NCBI RefSeq assembly: GCF_014697195.1
Contig: NZ_JACJRJ010000044.1
Location: forward strand, 1 to 53,534
Source of the DNA: Cylindrospermum sp. FACHB-282
Lineage (GTDB): Bacteria > Cyanobacteriota > Cyanobacteriia > Cyanobacteriales > Nostocaceae
Reading direction: 5' to 3'
DNA: 53,534 nucleotides
Shown here: in pieces, positions 8,002 to 17,080 of the stretch
How positions within the stretch are numbered: the stretch's first letter is position 1
Layout of the letters: every line of letters begins with the position of its first letter
The notes under the pieces: generated by a model
Database searches by the model: none
Told to the model about the DNA's origin: nothing
What the model saw: only the letters and a program-made list of their open reading frames with translations
Made by a program: the position numbers and the translations under genes

Positions 8002-10746
8002 ATGAGATTTACTTATAAACCAAACGGTTTGCCGCAACGCTTAAACCAAGAAGATTTGCTGCACCGGATGATCAAACAGATTAGGCGATCGCTCGAACTC
8101 CAAGAAATATTAACAACCACCGTTAATGAAGTGCGTTCATTCCTGGGAACGGATCGGGTGAAAGTGTATCAGTTTGCAGCCGATGGTAGCGGTGAAGTCA
8201 TTGCCGAATCAATTCATGAGCAGCGTTTACCATCCCTATTAGGGTTACACTTTCCACTACATGACATTCCCCAAACAGCGCGAGAGATGTTTCTGGTAGC
8301 GCAGCAGCGTTCAATTGTAGACGTAGCTAGGGGCAAAATAGGCTTATCGCCACTAAGGTCAAAAGAAACTGGTGAACCCTTACAAAGTCAGAATATCCAC
8401 TATCGAGCAGTAGACCCATGCCATATTCAGTACTTAAGTGCCATGGGTGTGCAATCTTCCTTAGTAGTACCAATTTTACATTATGACTTAATTAAGCAAT
8501 CGACAAAGCCGAAATTATGGGGATTGCTAGTATCACACAACAGCCAACCGCGAACGATTTTGAAGCGAGAACTCAAAGTAGTGCAGCAAATTGCCGATCA
8601 GGTAGCGATCGGCATCTCTCAAAGTAACCTTCTGTGCGAAGCCCTGGCCCAACAACAACGAGAAGCTATTATTAACCGAGTCAACAACCTGTTGCATGAA
8701 CTACCCACAATCCAATTGCAAGATGCATTAGAAGCAACAATCACTGCCTTTAAAGGCGTAGGTGGCAGGCTGCATATTGAAAAGAGTGGGGAACTATACA
8801 CCTGGGGTGATCAACCGACACTAGCCGACAAATTAGAAAACAACGTCATCGAACAGCATCCTATATGGCAAAACTGGATCACTAATTACAAACCTGGTAA
8901 TATTTGGGTGATCGCCGACCTCTACAAAGAAACACATTTGCGAGTTTTAGCAGCGGCATTCCGATCTACTCGGATTCGGGGAGTGATGGTAATTCCCCTA
9001 CATTATCGCGAAAAATTTATTGGTGTGTTAAGCATTTTTCGCCCAGAATTTGATACCGAAATTCTCTGGGCAGGACAGTGCGACCAGAATCAACGGCAAC
9101 AGCTACCGCGCCTTTCTTTCGACATTTGGCGAGAGCAAAAAAAAGGACAAGCACCTGAGTGGAAACCGGAAGAAATCTCACTGGCACAAGCCTTGTGCTA
9201 TCAATTTTCAACGGCGATTCAACAGCAACAAACATACCAAGAACTACAGTTGCTTAATGCCAACCTAGAAATTCGGGTGCAAGAGCAAACCGCGGAACTG
9301 GAAAAATCATTACTACTTACCAATGCACTTAAGCAAGTCACAGACCAAATCCGTAGTACATTAGACTTAAATACAACTCTGCAAACCATCGTCCGGGAAG
9401 TGCGCCCTCTGATAAATTCAGACCGGGTGCTGATTTACCGCTTACTGGGTGAATCTGACGGGGAGGTGATTGTTGAAGAGGTCAATGGTAATTGGCTGTC
9501 GGTGTTGGGAATGAAAACACCACCAGAATGCTTTCCTGATGAATATGCCCGTCTTTACTTTGGCGGTAGAATCAGGGCAATTAACAATGTATCGACAGAG
9601 TCTTTAAGTCCTTGTCATCGAGATTTTTTGGAGAGTCTGCAAGTCCAAGCCAACTTAATTGTACCCATCAAAATAGGTAAGCAACTATGGGGGTTACTCA
9701 TTGCCCACCATTGTGAAACTCCCAGAAATTGGCAGGATGCAGAAATTGATTTGTTGCAACAGCTAGCAGATCAGGCAGCGATCGCAATTCAACAGGCACA
9801 GTTATACCAACAAAGCTGTGAAAAAGAAATTGAAGCTCAGGAAAAAGCAGGACAATTAGAGCATACCCTCTATCAGCTCCGAGAAACACAGACAAAATTA
9901 ATTCACACCGAAAAAATGTCCGGTTTAGGACAGTTAGTGGCGGGTGTAGCCCACGAAATCAATAACCCCGTTAACTTTATCTACGGTAACCTGTGTCACG
10001 CTAACGACTACACCGAACATCTGCTTGACCTTTTACAACTCTACCAATCCCATTATCCTAACCCTGGTAGTACAATTCGCTCAACCATTGAATCTATAGA
10101 TTTTGATTTTTTGGTACAAGACCTACCAAAAATCATGTCATCAATGAAAGTAGGAGCAGATCGGATCCGCTCAATAGTGCTTTCATTACGTAATTTTTCT
10201 CGCCTAGATGAGGCCGCAAACAAGTTTGTTGACCTGCATGAAGGCATAGATAACACTTTATTGATTTTGCAACATCGCCTGAAAGGATATACCGATTTTC
10301 CCGGCATTGAGGTAATCAAAGATTATGGCAACTTACCAAAGGTAGAATGCTATGCCGGTCAGATGAATCAGGTATTCATGAATATTATCAATAATGCCAT
10401 TGATGTGCTGATTGAAGATAGTCAAACGAATAGAGAACAAGAGAATATCAAAAGCTCACCTACCATCCGGATTTCTACAAGAGTCTCAGCAGATAATACC
10501 CATCTGCTAATTAGCATTGCTGACAATGGACTAGGAATGAGTGAAGAGGTAAAAAAGCGAATTTTTGACCCATTTTTTACCACTAAGCCTGTAGGCAAAG
10601 GTACAGGACTAGGACTGGCAATCAGCTACCAGATTATTGTCGAAAAGCATGGTGGATTAATGGAGTGTATCTCAGAAATCGGTAAAGGCACAGAGTTCTG
10701 GATTGAGATTCCCCTAAAATTCCTAGGAGGAGGCATTGATGATTAG
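8002..10746 (+). CDS. knotless phytochrome-like sensor histidine kinase with extra CBCR-like GAF
   Basis: The 914-residue cytosolic photoreceptor candidate has four parts. GAF1 (about 30-210) carries the phytochrome DIP motif (88-90) and the bilin-attachment pair Cys140-His141 in VDPCHIQYL. Residues 220-410 resemble a PHY domain: LWAG, then tongue motif PRLSF and WRE. There is no N-terminal PAS, so this is the group II (Cph2-like) arrangement. A coiled segment leads to a further GAF (about 440-605) with Cys538-His539 at the bilin position and another Cys in PPECF (Cys510), close to the DXCF site of dual-cysteine cyanobacteriochromes. The kinase has His651 in [11 protein letters not shown], an N box [10 protein letters not shown], and G boxes including [11 protein letters not shown]. 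No response regulator or haem oxygenase is adjacent, so it is an orphan kinase. Chromophore binding and colour are inference. Confidence 0.92.
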   Translation: MRFTYKPNGLPQRLNQEDLLHRMIKQIRRSLELQEILTTTVNEVRSFLGTDRVKVYQFAADGSGEVIAESIHEQRLPSLLGLHFPLHDIPQTAREMFLVAQQRSIVDVARGKIGLSPLRSKETGEPLQSQNIHYRAVDPCHIQYLSAMGVQSSLVVPILHYDLIKQSTKPKLWGLLVSHNSQPRTILKRELKVVQQIADQVAIGISQSNLLCEALAQQQREAIINRVNNLLHELPTIQLQDALEATITAFKGVGGRLHIEKSGELYTWGDQPTLADKLENNVIEQHPIWQNWITNYKPGNIWVIADLYKETHLRVLAAAFRSTRIRGVMVIPLHYREKFIGVLSIFRPEFDTEILWAGQCDQNQRQQLPRLSFDIWREQKKGQAPEWKPEEISLAQALCYQFSTAIQQQQTYQELQLLNANLEIRVQEQTAELEKSLLLTNALKQVTDQIRSTLDLNTTLQTIVREVRPLINSDRVLIYRLLGESDGEVIVEEVNGNWLSVLGMKTPPECFPDEYARLYFGGRIRAINNVSTESLSPCHRDFLESLQVQANLIVPIKIGKQLWGLLIAHHCETPRNWQDAEIDLLQQLADQAAIAIQQAQLYQQSCEKEIEAQEKAGQLEHTLYQLRETQTKLIHTEKMSGLGQLVAGVAHEINNPVNFIYGNLCHANDYTEHLLDLLQLYQSHYPNPGSTIRSTIESIDFDFLVQDLPKIMSSMKVGADRIRSIVLSLRNFSRLDEAANKFVDLHEGIDNTLLILQHRLKGYTDFPGIEVIKDYGNLPKVECYAGQMNQVFMNIINNAIDVLIEDSQTNREQENIKSSPTIRISTRVSADNTHLLISIADNGLGMSEEVKKRIFDPFFTTKPVGKGTGLGLAISYQIIVEKHGGLMECISEIGKGTEFWIEIPLKFLGGGIDD

Positions 10747-11109
10747 TTAGTGCTAAACTCCCATCTTTCCCGGCTGCGATTATTGAAACTCTCTTTCTCT
10801 AAAGACACCCTCGATTCTAACTTCATCCTAGCCACTTGCTTTACCAGGCTTTCACCCTTCGGGTTCCCCTGCCTAGTTCCCACGAATGGAAACCTTTGTA
10901 GCCGCGACTAGAAGTCCTTTGGGCTTGGGAACTGTTTTTCCGTATACAACCGTCATGGGCAGAAGTATACCCTCAGATTTGGGAGTGATTAACGGTCAAT
11001 TTTTCCCTGGCTTTGGCACAAATACTGCTGCTCTCCCATACCTACCCTTTCCATTCTGGGCTTATGTGGTTAACAATGGGTTGAATGTATTTCAACTAAT
11101 GCTTTCTTT
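10747..11109. other. intergenic region after the sensor kinase
   Basis: No convincing gene. A frame opening at 10886 overlaps the next gene in another register and has no recognisable product. The segment TTTCACCCTTCGGGTTCCC has a short CCTTCGGG hairpin core but no U-tract. This stretch should contain the promoter for the 84-residue gene and mltA. Confidence 0.35.
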
Positions 11110-11364
11110 ATGGCTAGAACTCCAGATGAATACGCCGTACACCTCCTATTGGACACCGGTCATCGAGAAGAAGTCCGTTTTCCTACTTTTCCAGAGTTTC
11201 AGAAATGGTACAGCAGCGTATTGACGCCAAAGTATGATTCAAATGAGTTTATCAATGTGCCGATCAAGAATATTCAAGGTGAATATCTAGTAGTACGTCC
11301 ATCTCGGATTGTGGCTATCCGGGTAGAACCTATTTTTAGTTCTAGTGTTGAAAGATTCAACTAA
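11110..11364 (+). CDS. conserved small hypothetical protein upstream of mltA
   Basis: An 84-residue protein (MARTPDEYAVHLLLDTGHRE...) without membrane segment or signal peptide. Its composition and codon use look genuine, with a compact alpha/beta pattern and a closing YLVVRPSRIVAIRVEPIF strand segment; I do not recognise a named family. Its stop codon directly abuts the ATG of the MltA gene, which indicates co-transcription and probably coupled translation. I would treat it as a cyanobacterial conserved hypothetical. The ribosome-binding site before this ATG is weak, so the true start could differ. Confidence 0.65.
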   Translation: MARTPDEYAVHLLLDTGHREEVRFPTFPEFQKWYSSVLTPKYDSNEFINVPIKNIQGEYLVVRPSRIVAIRVEPIFSSSVERFN

Positions 11365-12594
11365 ATGATGAGAAAAACCCTTGCTTTGCTTTCCTTGAGT
11401 TTGGGAATCGCCCTTGTAAACCCACTCTGGTCAGTTGTTGCTCAGATTCCAAATACACCGTCGTCACCAGTACCGACCAGTCCTGAAGTACAACCACCAC
11501 TTAAACCAATCGATTTGCAAGCCAATTGCACCCCCCGGAATGCTTGCTTGGGTTGGGATGAGCAAATTTGGGGTAGCAGGGGTAAAACAGGTGACCGCCA
11601 AGCACTTTTGGCTTCCATTGACAACAGTCTGAGTTATCTAGGAAAGGATGTGGCGATCGCAGCATATCAAAATTATCCCATCAAGGAGATTTCCCTTGAT
11701 CGCGTCCGTCGAAGTTTGCTGCGCTTCCGTCAACTGGTTGTCAGTTCTAAATCACCAGCCCAACTACAAGCTGCTGTCCGTCGAGAGTTTGTCTTTTACA
11801 AATCCGTGGGCAATGATGGCAAGGGTACTGTTAAGTTCACTGCTTATTACGAGCCTGTTTATACCGCTAGCCGTGTCAAGACTTCAGTCTATAAATATCC
11901 CCTTTATCGACTACCAGCAGACTTTGACCAATGGGCTAAACCCCACCCAAAACGGATTGATTTGGAAGGAAAAGATGGTTTGCTAGGGAATAAAAGCCAG
12001 TTGCGTGGTTTAGAACTGCTTTGGTTCCGCGATCGCCTAGACGCATACATGGTACACATTCAAGGTTCTGCCCAAATTAACTTAACCAATGGCAAAAAAA
12101 CCTCTGTTGGTTATGCTGGGGGAACTGATTACCCCTGGACAAGTATCGGCAAAGAACTGGCGAAAGATGGCAAAATGGAGTTGAACGGCTTAACTTTACC
12201 ACGCCTAGTGAGTTATTTCCGCCAAAATCCACGGGAATTGAGTAATTATCTGCCGCGTTGGGAAAGGTTTATCTTCTTCCAAGACACTGGTGGAACACCA
12301 GCTACAGGTAGTATTCATGTGCCGGTCACACCAGAGCGTTCCATTGCTACAGATAAGTCTCTCATGCCTCCAGGGGCACTAGCATTGGTTAACACCTCAC
12401 TTCCCTATCCTGTCAGCCGTGGCAAACTGGAGTATCGTACGGTTAGCCGCTTTGTGCTTGATCAGGATACAGGAAGCGCCATCAAAAGCCCCGGACGAGT
12501 GGATTATTTCATGGGGTCTGGGCAATTAGCAGGCGATCGCGCTGGTGTCACTGGCGGTAATGGATCACTATATTATTTACTGCTCAAGAAATAG
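11365..12594 (+). CDS. mltA: MltA-type lytic murein transglycosylase
   Basis: The 409-residue precursor begins with a signal peptide (MMRKTLALLSLSLGIALVNP, cleavage near residue 27), a proline-rich spacer, then the MltA domain (GTVKFTAYYEPVY, LLWFRDRLDAYMVHIQGSAQI, VGYAGGTDYPWTSIG) and the C-terminal 3D domain (LDQDTGSAIKSPGRVDYFMG...GDRAGV) with its conserved aspartates. MltA cleaves the MurNAc-GlcNAc bond in peptidoglycan without water, forming 1,6-anhydroMurNAc; it acts in the periplasm. Either of two adjacent ATG codons could be used. It follows the 84-residue gene without a gap. No lipobox Cys is seen, unlike the E. coli lipoprotein. Confidence 0.93.
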   Translation: MMRKTLALLSLSLGIALVNPLWSVVAQIPNTPSSPVPTSPEVQPPLKPIDLQANCTPRNACLGWDEQIWGSRGKTGDRQALLASIDNSLSYLGKDVAIAAYQNYPIKEISLDRVRRSLLRFRQLVVSSKSPAQLQAAVRREFVFYKSVGNDGKGTVKFTAYYEPVYTASRVKTSVYKYPLYRLPADFDQWAKPHPKRIDLEGKDGLLGNKSQLRGLELLWFRDRLDAYMVHIQGSAQINLTNGKKTSVGYAGGTDYPWTSIGKELAKDGKMELNGLTLPRLVSYFRQNPRELSNYLPRWERFIFFQDTGGTPATGSIHVPVTPERSIATDKSLMPPGALALVNTSLPYPVSRGKLEYRTVSRFVLDQDTGSAIKSPGRVDYFMGSGQLAGDRAGVTGGNGSLYYLLLKK

Positions 12595-12596
12595 CT

Positions 12597-12672
12597 AATG
12601 GGTAATGGGTAATTGGTAATTGGTAATTGGTAATATTTTTCCCAATACCCAATACTCAAATACCCAATGCCT
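12597..12672. repeat. STRR heptamer repeat between convergent genes
   Basis: Runs of the heptamer GGTAATT and of CCCAATA face each other (GGGTAATTGGTAATTGG... and CCCAATACCCAATACTC). Such short tandemly repeated repetitive sequences are typical of heterocystous cyanobacteria. Partial complementarity lets the RNA fold into a long hairpin, which may serve as a bidirectional terminator for the convergent genes. Confidence 0.85.
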
Positions 12673-13543
12673 AATAAGGCGGATAACCAAAATCATCTTC
12701 ATCAGCATAAACATAAGAACTGGAGACCCCTGCCAATTCCATCTTAGGTGTTTCTATTTTGATAGCTTCCTTACCGAATTCTTTATATTCTTCAAAAGTC
12801 TTGCAGATGATTGCCGACTCAGGCGCATCTGAAGCGATCATGTATTCTGTTAAAGTTCCCACCGTCGGATGCTTGTAGTCCACAGTCGAAGCGACCAAAG
12901 CCGTATTGGGCTGAATACCTCTTTCTTCACACTCAATTATTGGGCAAAAAATCCCGTGAGCATGAAAAAGCGGGCCTTTTGGTGTGACTGGTTTATTACA
13001 AAATCCAGCATAAGCCTTTTCTAATTCAGCTACGAAACCACCAACAATTCTACCTTGTTGATATTCGGAATAGTTTTTACCAAAACTAGCTCCTGCCGCA
13101 CCACTGAGAGTTAATTGCAGTGGTAAATTATGTAAAAACTTTTTATTTTCACCCACTAGAAAAATTAAATGGCGAGTAAAAGTTTTAAATTTTAGTTTAT
13201 CAGCTAAAAAATCATCCTTGTGATCTCTATATGTACCCAGTTTTATACCCGTTTCCCGGTCTTTAACAGATAATGGCCCCCGGCGCACTATCACTAACCG
13301 TGGTGTGCTGCTAATAAATACCGTTTCGGCTCCAGAGCTAAATTCATGCTCTATTTGTTGCCAATTATCATCCGGTTGAAAGCCAATAGCTTGGGCATTA
13401 TCCATGCTTATCGCCAAACCGTGGGGCTGAAGACCATTTGGGCCATACCGAGGATTGATCATCAAACCCCAGGGGAGGACTTGAGAAGGTGGGGCGTTGA
13501 ATTTCTCGTCCTCAAATTCAAACTTAGCAGATGCATTCATCAT
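12671..13543 (-). CDS. conserved cyanobacterial protein, possibly DUF5895
   Basis: A soluble 290-residue protein without signal peptide or membrane helix. It starts with an acidic stretch and FNAPPSQVLPWGLMINPRYG, contains ETVFISSTPRLVIVRRGPLSV and a Cys/Glu patch (GIFCPIIECEERG), and ends in the acidic aromatic tail VYADEDDFGYPPY. The style resembles cyanobacterial DUF5895 proteins, which I recall only by name, so the family assignment is tentative. The acidic, aromatic C-terminal tail is reminiscent of single-strand DNA-binding proteins or phage-type ssDNA-binding factors, but that is speculation. It is convergent with mltA, with the STRR repeat between them. Confidence 0.7.
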   Translation of the reverse strand: MMNASAKFEFEDEKFNAPPSQVLPWGLMINPRYGPNGLQPHGLAISMDNAQAIGFQPDDNWQQIEHEFSSGAETVFISSTPRLVIVRRGPLSVKDRETGIKLGTYRDHKDDFLADKLKFKTFTRHLIFLVGENKKFLHNLPLQLTLSGAAGASFGKNYSEYQQGRIVGGFVAELEKAYAGFCNKPVTPKGPLFHAHGIFCPIIECEERGIQPNTALVASTVDYKHPTVGTLTEYMIASDAPESAIICKTFEEYKEFGKEAIKIETPKMELAGVSSSYVYADEDDFGYPPY

Positions 13544-13591
13544 TTTCGACTGTTAAAGTGTTTTATTGATTAAGTTTATCAGTCTGGTGAA

Positions 13592-13727
13592 CTACCCAGA
13601 CTGACTTAGAGTATCGAGTACAGTGTTGGCTTCCAAGATTAGCATTCTGATCCCTTCTGCTCTAATATTTGTGGCTGCATTTCCATTTCTGTGATGGTGA
13701 GTACCGCATATTCCGCCACTGAATCAT
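13592..13727 (-). pseudogene. tnpB remnant (C-terminal zinc-finger half and RuvC-III motif only)
   Basis: The minus strand reads ICGTHHHRNGNAATNIRAEG followed by a short tail and a stop. This matches the TnpB C-terminus of IS605/IS1341 elements (second CxxC half, then HHDRDxNAAxNI). The catalytic aspartate position reads N in HRNGNAA, and upstream the frame is closed by a stop near 13730, so only the last 40 or so codons survive. The element cannot be active. Confidence 0.8.
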
Positions 13728-13805
13728 TCGCGTAGTATCCCCCTTGGGAGAAGGGATTGCAGTGGGGGAAGAGGGCGCGAATTAGTTAAATCAGGGGCTT
13801 TGTCT

Positions 13806-14492
13806 TTACAACCGCTGGAGCAGGTTTAAACCGTGAGTATCTGTACCACAGGTATTGAAAAGATCATATTCAATAGCCAACTGTTGCACTTGTTCTGATT
13901 CCACAGTACAGGGTTTCCAGGGGTTGGGATTTTTGTAGGCATAGAAAGCTTCAACGCCATCAATGCCGTATTCCACAGCAGCTGGAATTAAGTCAAAAAG
14001 CGATCGCTTGTAGCGAGCTGGATGAGCGAGTACAGCTAATCCCCCGGCTTGATGAATAGCGGCAATCACATTGGCTGCCTCATATTCTTTGCCTATAGTA
14101 GCTTTTCTTTGCAGATAGGGTTGCATACTGGGGTTTTCTGGGTCAAAGGCATAAGCTAAAATGTGAACTTCTATCTCCAAAAGGTTGGCATTGACTTCCA
14201 CGCCACTCCACAGGTGAGGAGCAGTTGCACCAAGATTTTTCCACTTCCATTCTTCTAACCAAGCTTGTGCCGCTTGATAGCCATCAATACTATGATGGTC
14301 TGTGATAGCCAGCCCTTGTAAACCAATGGCGATCGCTTGCTCCATCAATCCACTCGGCTGCAACCTCCCATCCGAGTTAACTGTGTGCATATGAAAGTTG
14401 AATACCCCCGGACAACTTTGGGCATCAATGCTCTGGAATACTTGCTTCAAAAGTTCTATTGAAGCAGTAGGCCGGGCAAAATTTACAACCAT
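13806..14492 (-). CDS. PHP-domain metal-dependent phosphoesterase
   Basis: The 228-residue protein shows the four PHP motifs: FHMHTVNSDG (HxH), ITDHHSIDGY, VLAHPARY and a final GTDTHG. Small proteins of this type hydrolyse phosphoesters, for example 3',5'-nucleoside bisphosphates in the RNase AM (YciV) group, using a trinuclear metal site. Length is shorter than YciV (about 290), mainly at the C-terminus, but metal ligands are complete. It is monocistronic on the minus strand. The start ATG follows the usual family N-terminus with about 28 extra residues before the HxH motif. Exact substrate cannot be given. Confidence 0.87.
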   Translation of the reverse strand: MVVNFARPTASIELLKQVFQSIDAQSCPGVFNFHMHTVNSDGRLQPSGLMEQAIAIGLQGLAITDHHSIDGYQAAQAWLEEWKWKNLGATAPHLWSGVEVNANLLEIEVHILAYAFDPENPSMQPYLQRKATIGKEYEAANVIAAIHQAGGLAVLAHPARYKRSLFDLIPAAVEYGIDGVEAFYAYKNPNPWKPCTVESEQVQQLAIEYDLFNTCGTDTHGLNLLQRL

Positions 14493-14820
14493 AACCCCCT
14501 CTGAGCAAAAATTACGTGATTCTCAACACACGAACACCCCACATTTCCAGATGAGCAGCCATCAACACGGTAAACTAGTGTTATTAGCTATTTTTTCGGC
14601 TGCATTCACAAATTTTTCGATATGTTAAGACTACGTTAGCAAATCTCAAGGCTGATGGCCATGAGCATTTTGCATTGCTCCTATAAAGAGAGTTTAAAAT
14701 ATTGCCATATTCTTCAATAAATACGGGCAGTCAATTTAGGGCAAATAAATAAAAAATATCTAGCTTGGGTCAAGTTATTCCTTTTACCAAGCCAAAAACT
14801 AACTTCGATTTTTATACCTT
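14493..14820. other. intergenic region between PHP gene and purM
   Basis: Contains the upstream region of the PHP gene and the 3' flank of purM. A 25-codon hydrophobic frame beginning at 14550 has no support. No convincing hairpin, repeat or RNA gene was seen. Confidence 0.35.
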
Positions 14821-15849
14821 TTAAGGCAGTAATCCAACTAATTCACCCGCACCAGTAATCACCTCTCCAATAGCAAAAGCGGGAATATCCTGTGATTGCC
14901 AGTGAGTGATTGTCTGCTCTACTTCCTGGGGCGGTACCAGTAAGACAAATCCAACGCCCATATTGAAGGTATTATACATAGCTTCAGGACTGACAGAACC
15001 AGCTTCAGCTAACCACTGGAAAACTGGGGGGATAGTCCAACGGCTGGGGTTAATTTTCAACCCTTGACCTTGGGCTAAACATCTAGGTAAATTTTCTGGT
15101 AGTCCCCCACCTGTGATGTGAGCCATACCGTGAATTTCTAACCCTGCTTGCAGCGCCGCGAGTACAGATTTAACATAAATGCGTGTGGGTTGGAGAAAAG
15201 TTTCGCCGATAGTTGCACCACCTAACAATTCTGGGGTGTCGTTCCAAGAAAAATTGCGATCGCTCACAATTTTTCGCACTAAACTTAAGCCATTGCTGTG
15301 GACACCAGAACTAGCAAGTGCTACAGCCACATCCCCCACCTGCACCTGGGAACCATCCAACATCTGGCTTTTTTCCACAATCGCCACACAAAACCCCGCC
15401 AAGTCATACTCACCCACTTGGTAGAAGCCAGGCATTTCTGCCGTTTCTCCACCCAGTAAGGCACAACCAGCCTGCTTACACCCAGAAGCTATTCCTGCCA
15501 CCACCTGAGTTAACTGCTCTTTATCCAGTTTACCCGTTGCCAAATAATCTAAAAAAAACAGCGGTTGGGCACCAGATGTCAGCACATCATTAACGCACAT
15601 CGCCACCAAATCAATACCAACGGTGTCATGGCGATTGAGAATGTTAGCGATTTTCAGCTTTGTACCTACTCCATCTGTCCCAGAAACCAATACTGGTTCT
15701 TGATAACCTGTTGGTAGTTGAAAGCAGCCACCAAAGCCACCCAGTCCCCCCAAAACTTCTGGTCTAAAGGTGCTGTGAACTAAATTGCGAATTTGATCTA
15801 CAAAAGCTCTACCTGCTTCAACATCAACCCCTGCATCCCGATAATCCAT
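14821..15849 (-). CDS. purM: phosphoribosylformylglycinamidine cyclo-ligase (AIR synthetase)
   Basis: PurM closes the imidazole ring in de novo purine synthesis: FGAM plus ATP gives AIR. The 342-residue length is standard. Visible motifs are [11 protein letters not shown] at the N-terminus, [55 protein letters not shown] and the C-terminal THITGG-like [14 protein letters not shown]. It stands alone on the minus strand with a 73-base gap to the next gene upstream. HIP1 sites (GCGATCGC-like) occur within the gene. Nothing is unusual about it. Confidence 0.97.
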   Translation of the reverse strand: MDYRDAGVDVEAGRAFVDQIRNLVHSTFRPEVLGGLGGFGGCFQLPTGYQEPVLVSGTDGVGTKLKIANILNRHDTVGIDLVAMCVNDVLTSGAQPLFFLDYLATGKLDKEQLTQVVAGIASGCKQAGCALLGGETAEMPGFYQVGEYDLAGFCVAIVEKSQMLDGSQVQVGDVAVALASSGVHSNGLSLVRKIVSDRNFSWNDTPELLGGATIGETFLQPTRIYVKSVLAALQAGLEIHGMAHITGGGLPENLPRCLAQGQGLKINPSRWTIPPVFQWLAEAGSVSPEAMYNTFNMGVGFVLLVPPQEVEQTITHWQSQDIPAFAIGEVITGAGELVGLLP

Positions 15850-15922
15850 GCCTAGCTACACCGTTATCAATTCGTTACAAACTTAGGCTATTATCATCAC
15901 ATATATTTAGGCGCGAACTGCA

Positions 15923-16129
15923 TCAAAAAACCTGATCTTCGATACCGTGCCACCATTCGCCCAAATTCATTAAATCTTGGTAAATATCCTCTAACTCTTC
16001 TGCATAAGCATCTTCTGAAAGCGTCTCTCGCCGTTCTTGCAGTTTCTTTAGGCGTAGTTGCACCAATAGCCAAGGTTTGGAGATGCCGTCTGTGGCTTCG
16101 ACGTATTGCGCTAGTTGTTTGCTATCCAT
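15923..16129 (-). CDS. conserved small hypothetical protein
   Basis: A 68-residue acidic, helical protein (MDSKQLAQYVEATDGISKPW...GEWWHGIEDQVF) without membrane segments. The pattern of heptad-like leucines and charged residues (QLRLKKLQERRETLSEDAYAEE-type helix pair) suggests a small helical bundle. I recognise it only as the kind of conserved protein found in filamentous cyanobacteria; no function is known to me. It lies 73 bases upstream of purM on the same strand and could share its transcript. Confidence 0.7.
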   Translation of the reverse strand: MDSKQLAQYVEATDGISKPWLLVQLRLKKLQERRETLSEDAYAEELEDIYQDLMNLGEWWHGIEDQVF

Positions 16130-16203
16130 AGATTTTAGATTTCGATTTTTATCAGGGACAAGCTGAAAACCCTTGAAGATGTGTTTAAATCAAGAAAACT
16201 GAA

Positions 16204-16340
16204 TATAACAATCCTATCTGATTTGTGTTGGCGAAGAGAGCGCGACATCGCATAAATTACCTATGAACCAACCCCAAGACGCTCCTATTCGCCAAGAGAA
16301 TTGAGAATTGAGAATTTCACTAATGATTTCGGATTGCTAT
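16204..16340. mobile_element. MITE copy D (divergent)
   Basis: Begins TATAACAATCCTATCTGATT and ends with the inverse (AATGATTTCGGATTGCTAT), the same terminal inverted repeat as the three other copies in this window. The interior is unrelated and carries the heptamer run GAGAATT x3, so an STRR has grown inside it. About 137 bases, non-coding. Confidence 0.65.
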
Positions 16341-16380
16341 CGGCTGCTTTGATTGCCATTACCTAATTTAGGCAAGAAGG

Positions 16381-16414
16381 CTCCCGCTATACCCGAAGGA
16401 TATAGCGGTGGGAG
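16381..16414 (+). mobile_element. solo IS200/IS605-type right-end hairpin
   Basis: CTCCC + CCGCTATA pairs with TATAGCGG + GGGAG (one bulged T) around a CCCGAAGGA loop, followed by GATGTCAAAC. The hairpin plus downstream GATGTCAAA is typical of IS605-family right ends in cyanobacteria. No tnpB reading frame remains upstream, so it looks like a solo end. Identification rests on pattern memory, not on a search. Confidence 0.5.
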
Positions 16415-16883
16415 GATGTCAAACTAGATATAGCAACACCAGTCAGTAACTATGATGACATCTGCTAAAAATGTTCCAGTGTCTGTTGAGTCAAGTATAA
16501 CTATTGACATTTTGAATAGCAGCAGATATAACAGTAATGTGGAGGCTGGAGTGTAAGTAGACAATACGCCGAAAACCACAATTAAGCTTTCCATCCACCG
16601 ACAAGGGAATAGCCGACAAGAGAACAAGTTTTAGGGAGGATAGGAGCTAAGTTTCTGTAGCGTTTATGCCTAACGCACCTCGCCAAAGAATATCAGTTAT
16701 CACGAGTTGATAGCCATTTAAAAGCTGTAGAAATCAGCAAAGTTTAGAAGATAGCTAAAAATAGTTCCGTATACAACGGCAAATCTATCCGACTAATTTA
16801 GATAGATAAATTTGAAGTGATGCCAATTGGTTTCATCTCATGTAAATTTCTACTTCAGCTTTAACATTTTTATCTCCATATTA

Positions 16884-16917
16884 GCCTTGAAACCTTGATG
16901 CTATTAGGTTTCAAGGC
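16884..16917 (+). terminator. orphan terminator-like hairpin
   Basis: GCCTTGAAACC pairs perfectly with GGTTTCAAGGC (11 bp) around a 12-nt loop, followed by TTTGCTATTGTT. No gene upstream on this strand ends near it, so it may end a small non-coding RNA or be left from a lost gene. Confidence 0.5.
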
Positions 16918-17080
16918 TTTGCTATTGTTACGAGGCGCTAAAAAAGAAGATGGGAGGGCAAAGAGGTGGTGATACTTCAAATAGGCACTTTAGCTTTAGA
17001 ACATTTCCCATTGAGGAGGGTAATGCCTTAGCAAATAAATTTTTGGGAATAAAGATGAAAAGCTTAGTTTGGAGAAAAGC

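Larger units (their letters stand above)
16130..17080. other. repeat-rich intergenic region, 950 bases without a gene
   Basis: Contains a divergent MITE copy (16204-16340) with an internal GAGAATT heptamer run, an IS605-type hairpin (16381-16414), about 460 bases with no recognisable feature, and a perfect 11-bp terminator-like hairpin (16884-16917). A minus frame at 16424-16627 has no family resemblance and was rejected. The region looks like a scar accumulated from mobile DNA. Confidence 0.6.

Noticed and set aside
10886-11224. 112-codon plus-strand frame after the sensor kinase
   Set aside because: No ribosome-binding site or recognisable family, and it overlaps the better-supported 84-residue gene in another frame.
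14398-14628. 76-codon plus-strand frame over the PHP gene start
   Set aside because: Mostly antisense to the PHP gene; the remaining 25-codon hydrophobic tail has no support.
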